DNA from: Streptomyces sp. NBC_01723
GTDB lineage: Bacteria; Actinomycetota; Actinomycetes; Streptomycetales; Streptomycetaceae
Assembly (NCBI RefSeq): GCF_036246005.1
Contig: NZ_CP109171.1
Location: forward strand, 4,390,001-4,454,000
DNA length: 64,000 nucleotides
Direction of reading: 5' to 3'
A program made the translations under genes and the position numbers. Shown one piece after another: positions 60,875 through 64,000 of the stretch; position 1 is the stretch's first letter, and every line of letters begins with the position of its first letter. The notes below the pieces were generated by a model. That model was not told where the DNA came from. It was given only the letters and a program-made list of their open reading frames with translations, and searched no databases.

Positions 60875-60917
60875 CTCGTAATGCGTAGGTCTCGGGTTCG
60901 AATCCCGAAGGCGGCTC
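60875..60917 (+). repeat. attR core repeat, 43 bp
   Basis: Identical to 31,465-31,507 (tRNA-Thr anticodon loop to acceptor end). It is not a tRNA: the 5' half is missing. This is the displaced chromosomal 3' end. Confidence 0.93.
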
Positions 60918-60923
60918 AGCGGT

Positions 60924-60955
60924 AAACCCCAGGTCAGGCTTCTGACCTGGGGTTT
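60924..60955 (+). terminator. Displaced native terminator of tRNA-Thr
   Basis: A 14-bp stem AAACCCCAGGTCAG and complement with a GCTT loop, followed by T-rich sequence. It differs from the copy after attL in the loop and one stem base pair, so this is most likely the original chromosomal terminator. Confidence 0.8.
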
Positions 60956-61765
60956 CTTGTTTCTGATGACCTTTGGAACGAGATAAGTCGGGCACAGTTC
61001 GGCTCTGGCCGTGATGCGTAGGTCGCGAGCTTCGCTTTGCTGCCGCCTATGAGCTCCGGCAAGGCTCTGACCTGCTGTTCTGGTGCAGTCCAATCCTTCG
61101 GTGACTGCTTGGTCGCTTGCTCCGGTGGACAGATGGTGGACAGCCGGTGGACAGGCGTGCTCGGCGGCAGGGAAGGGGAAGGTACGCCTTCCGAGGAGAG
61201 GAGGGGGAGGCTTCGGATGCCTGCTGGGAAGCGCCCGGCCGGAGCACTTCCTGTGCTGGTCCGACATAGGGAAGAGCTCTGAAATAGCAGCTGTCTGACG
61301 CTGATCGACCAGCAGCCTGCTGCTCGGCTTCGGTCGTTATGCCGAGAGCGTGCTCGTCAGGCCGCACATACCCGGAGGAAGGCGCAGGCGGGCGTGGGCC
61401 AGTAGCGAGAGCAGGGGCGGACCACTACGAGCCGGGCCGCCTGGCGTGGGGCCGGGTTCTCAACTCGTGTCATCGATGGATGTCGAACCATATGGTCGGC
61501 ACAGTCTGGCTGATCCTGTCCCTGATGCCGACACCGAGGATCGCACCTTGCTGACTGGGGTGTGTTGCGCCATGTCTCCGAGCCTGCGCCGAACGGACAG
61601 CGCGCCGCCAGTACTGAGACCTCGGCGTCAATATCAAGGTGCGCTGGCGTCAGCGTCCCGAGGTGCGGTCGCCTCCTCCATCTGAGAACTGGTCGGCTTT
61701 GTCCCCTCGATCAGAAAAGGACCCTGCAACGCAGGGGAGGGAGGGGGGAGGCACCTTGCGGATGA
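60956..61765. other. Non-coding stretch right of element 2
   Basis: About 810 bp with only short, overlapping ORFs on both strands, none with a recognised domain, good start signals or coding-like codon bias. It may hold an old boundary of the tRNA locus or regulatory DNA. I see no gene, repeat array or strong hairpin that I can support. Confidence 0.5.
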
Positions 61766-63550
61766 TCAGTTCGGAAGCCGAACTGTGAACACGGTTTCCG
61801 TGCCTGGGCTGCTCACCACGGTTACCTCTCCGCCGTGCGCTTGCACGAGGTGTCTGACTATGGAGAGTCCGAGACCGCTGCCCCCGGTATTCCTGCTGCG
61901 GGACTGTTCGGCTCGCCAGAAGCGGTCGAATATCCGGGGAAGATCGTCAGGTTGGATGCCGCCGCCGGTGTCGGCGACGTGGAGCTCGACGCCGCCTTTC
62001 ACCCGATAGGCGCTGACTGTGATGGAGCCGTTCGGCGGTGTGTGGCGTATCGCGTTCGACAGGAGGTTGCCCAGTACCTGGCGTAGGCGGACGGGGTCGC
62101 CTTCGATGGTGAGATCGTCTGTGAAGTAGCCGGTCAGTGCGACTCGGCCTGCCTGCGCGGCTGTTTGGTGGGCGTCGAGTGACTGTTCGGCCAGCTCCCG
62201 CAGGTTCAGCTTGCGGAAGTTGAGGCGCAGGGAGCCGGCGTCGGCCGCAGCGAGCACTTGGAGGTCGTCGATGATGTGCTGCAACAGGCCCGCTTCCTCC
62301 TGGAGCGAGGCCACGAGCGACGAGTCCGGATCTGCCAGACCGTCCTGGGCTGCGTCCAGCCAGCCGCGTATGTTGCTGAGCGGGGTCCGCAGCTCGTGCG
62401 CGATGTCGCTGACCATGACCCTGCGCTGTTCGTCGGTGCGTTCGCGCCGTTCCGAGAGCTCGTTGAGGGCCGCGGCCAGATAGCCGATCTCGTCCTTGGT
62501 GGTGATGGGGATCCGGAGGTGCTGGCCCGAGGGGGCGCGGGCTGCTTTGGTCAACGTCCGCAACGGACGTATGAGCCGGATCGCGATGACGGCGGTGATG
62601 GTGATGGTCACGGTGAGGATGAGGCTGGTGGTTCCCAGTACGCGCAGGGTTCCGGCCCTGGACAGATCGAAAACGGGAGTGGCCGACTGGGCGGGGCTGG
62701 TGACGAACAGCAGTGCAGCCGGGGCGACATGGGGCGCCAGCTGTTCGCGTCGACCCTCCTCCACGCAATCGTCGAGGGCGGAGGCGCCTTGCTCGAAGCC
62801 GGCCTGGCCCAACCGGAACTGCCTATCGATGGTCAGGGGTTCTTCGATGTGTATGCGGTTGCGTTCGGCGCAGGTTCGGACGAGCGCGGTGAGTTCGGTG
62901 AGAGCCTTCGCCTCGGTCGGGGTGGGAGCGAGCAGTTCCTTGGTCGCGCAGGTCTGAAGGGTGACCGCTCCGGAGCGGAGAGCCCGGATGGCGGGCCTGC
63001 CGCTCGGTTCCTCGACTATCTGCGTGCGCAGCCCCTGGGTGTCGTAGAAACAGGAGGCCTCCTGATGGGCGAGTTGCCTCAGCTTCTTCCGTTCCGCTGT
63101 GGGAAGTAGGTAGGGGCCGACCGCCCGTGGGTCGATTCGGGAGACCTGCTCCGACGGGCCGGCGCCCTGGGCCGGAGGCGGACTGAGGTGCAGAGGATCG
63201 ATGACGGCGCTCGCGTTGAGGGGCAGCCGGTCGACGTCCGCCCGGTCGGAGGCGGTGATGACCTCGCGTGCCCGCGTGGTGATGACGATGCCGCGCCCGG
63301 TTCTGCGGGCGAGCTCCTGGACGGTGTGTTCGGCCTCGTCCCAGTTCCGGTGCACGGCCGCGAAGCCTTCGAGCGTGTTCTGGATGGTGGCGTCGTCCGC
63401 GAGGATCTGGCCCCGTTCCTGCTTGATGGCGAGCGTGGTGCTACGTGCCGTGAGCCAGGCCGTGGCGGCGATGGAGACCAGGGAGATCGCAAAGGAGGCG
63501 ATCAGGAGGCGGAGTAGCAGGCTGTTGCGCAGCGGCACTTCAGGCGCCAT
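61766..63550 (-). CDS. Two-component sensor histidine kinase
   Basis: A 594-aa membrane kinase. Two membrane helices (about residues 10-33 and 308-330) enclose a periplasm-facing domain of about 270 residues. A HAMP follows (RLIRPLRTLTKAARAPSG), then HisKA with the phosphoacceptor His in DIAHELRTPLSNIRGW (about 383), and HATPase_c with N box NLLSNAIRHTPP and G boxes VADTGGGIQPDD and GGSGLGLSIVRHL. The sensor domain has four Cys (ASCFYD, LQTCATKE, VRTCAERN, LDDCVEEG), which could form disulfides. Overlaps the regulator gene by 11 bp. The signal is unknown. Confidence 0.92.
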   Translation of the reverse strand: MAPEVPLRNSLLLRLLIASFAISLVSIAATAWLTARSTTLAIKQERGQILADDATIQNTLEGFAAVHRNWDEAEHTVQELARRTGRGIVITTRAREVITASDRADVDRLPLNASAVIDPLHLSPPPAQGAGPSEQVSRIDPRAVGPYLLPTAERKKLRQLAHQEASCFYDTQGLRTQIVEEPSGRPAIRALRSGAVTLQTCATKELLAPTPTEAKALTELTALVRTCAERNRIHIEEPLTIDRQFRLGQAGFEQGASALDDCVEEGRREQLAPHVAPAALLFVTSPAQSATPVFDLSRAGTLRVLGTTSLILTVTITITAVIAIRLIRPLRTLTKAARAPSGQHLRIPITTKDEIGYLAAALNELSERRERTDEQRRVMVSDIAHELRTPLSNIRGWLDAAQDGLADPDSSLVASLQEEAGLLQHIIDDLQVLAAADAGSLRLNFRKLNLRELAEQSLDAHQTAAQAGRVALTGYFTDDLTIEGDPVRLRQVLGNLLSNAIRHTPPNGSITVSAYRVKGGVELHVADTGGGIQPDDLPRIFDRFWRAEQSRSRNTGGSGLGLSIVRHLVQAHGGEVTVVSSPGTETVFTVRLPN

Positions 63551-64000
63551 GGTCGCCGCTGGCCAGTTTGTATCCGATGCCGTGGACCGTGAGTAGGTGC
63601 TGGGGTCTGCGGGGTGAGGTCTCGATCTTCTTCCGCAGGTTCAGTATGTGTACGTCCACGGTGCGTTCGGAGACGGTTCTGCCGTGGTCCGTCAGGCAGT
63701 CCAGCAGTTGGGATCTGGTGAAGACCCGATCGGGAGAGGCGGCCATCGTGCTGAGTATCCGGAATTCGCCAGGGGTGCAGTTCACCGGGCGATCGTGGAC
63801 GAATACCTGGTGCTGAGCCGCATTCACGGTCAGTCGGCCGACCGTGAGAACTGCTCGGTTCCCGGACGCCGCAGGGGCCGCAGGAGATACGGCGGCTACG
63901 GAGGCCGGACGGACCGTGTGGTGGCTGCGGCGCAGCAGTGTGCGGATGCGTGCGACCAGTTCGCGCGGCCTGAAGGGTTTTGTCATGTAGTCATCCGCTC
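63540..64000 (-). CDS. OmpR-family response regulator, partial
   Basis: The C-terminal part of a response regulator, cut off by the window edge. The end of the receiver domain is visible as ADDYMTKPFRPRELVARIRTLLRR with the conserved Lys, followed by an Ala/Val/Ser-rich linker and a winged helix (TPGEFRILSTMAASPDRVFT, RSQLLDCL, RTVDVHILNLRKKIE, VHGIGYKLA). It is co-transcribed with the kinase. The phosphoacceptor Asp lies outside the window. Confidence 0.9.
   Translation of the reverse strand, partial: ADDYMTKPFRPRELVARIRTLLRRSHHTVRPASVAAVSPAAPAASGNRAVLTVGRLTVNAAQHQVFVHDRPVNCTPGEFRILSTMAASPDRVFTRSQLLDCLTDHGRTVSERTVDVHILNLRKKIETSPRRPQHLLTVHGIGYKLASGDHGA

Larger units (their letters stand above)
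31465..60917. mobile_element. Element 2: 29.4-kb integrative mobilizable element with defence cargo
   Basis: Bounded by a 43-bp direct repeat of the tRNA-Thr 3' half. It has a tyrosine integrase at the left end, Xre repressor, excisionase-like protein, DUF3631 ATPase, DUF2637 protein, MobC and a relaxase, then cargo. I see no TraB/FtsK-like transfer protein and no RepSA/RepAM-type initiator, so it differs from the actinomycete AICE type and is more like a mobilizable element. Cargo is a nucleotide-metabolism-like cluster and a pPIWI-RE plus type IIG-like defence island. Both ends and integrase look intact. Confidence 0.9.

Noticed and set aside
60769..60888. Short plus-strand ORF reading into attR
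   Set aside because: About 39 codons, ends within the tRNA repeat, no homology or good start signal.
31465..60917. Element 2 as a classical AICE of the pSAM2 type
   Set aside because: No TraB/FtsK, Spd or RepSA/RepAM proteins were seen; MobC and a relaxase take their place.
61037..61685. Several ORFs of 60-110 codons right of element 2
   Set aside because: They overlap each other on both strands, with unusual amino-acid content and no domains.
1..64000. CRISPR arrays, rRNA genes and IS transposases
   Set aside because: No spaced repeat arrays, rRNA-like sequence or transposase genes were seen on either strand.

Overview
The window is high-GC actinobacterial DNA, almost certainly Streptomyces. 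A core of about 22 kb carries a syntenic run I recognise from Streptomyces chromosomes: Tad-pilus genes, a MrfA/YprA-type helicase, bldG with its neighbouring anti-sigma gene, a proton-pumping pyrophosphatase, topA, an MFS-thymidylate kinase fusion, the DNA polymerase III delta-prime gene, a secreted tripeptidyl-aminopeptidase-like protein and tRNA-Thr(CGT).

Two unrelated integrated elements flank this core. Element 1 runs from beyond the left edge to about 9,215. It carries an early/replication-type gene set on the minus strand (SSB, TOPRIM primase, DUF3987 protein, small ORFs), a divergent pair of Xre regulators, a large serine integrase and an HNH endonuclease. It ends inside the Walker A codons of a tadA/cpaF ATPase gene, so only the 3' part of tadA remains here, followed by an intact tadB-tadC-pilin-tadE-tadG series.

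Element 2 (31,465-60,917, 29.4 kb) sits in the 3' end of tRNA-Thr. It is bounded by a 43-bp direct repeat, and a further 21-bp repeat lies about 100 bp inside each end (probable integrase arm sites). Its backbone is a tyrosine integrase, an Xre repressor, a small excisionase-like protein, a DUF3631 ATPase, a DUF2637 membrane protein, MobC and a HxDxxHxH relaxase. I see no TraB/FtsK-type transfer ATPase and no recognised Rep, so it looks like an integrative mobilizable element.

Its cargo falls into three blocks. (a) A small DUF6907-like operon and an orphan D-amino-acid-oxidase-like flavoprotein. (b) A compact operon of HAD phosphatase, radical SAM enzyme, P-loop kinase, methyltransferase, CYTH protein and a four-Cys protein, with a divergent Xre/phospholipase-D-like regulator, a NUDIX hydrolase and an HD hydrolase. 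(c) A defence island: a type IIG-like nuclease-methyltransferase converging on a four-gene operon of Xre regulator, PD-(D/E)xK nuclease, XPD/DinG-type Fe-S helicase and a 939-aa protein that I read as a prokaryotic PIWI of the pPIWI-RE family. Block (c) is the most exciting system in the window; block (b) is the best candidate for an undescribed pathway.

To the right of element 2 there is about 0.8 kb with no convincing gene, then a two-component system whose response regulator runs off the right edge. Most long ORFs antisense to the core genes are GC-frame shadows and were left out.
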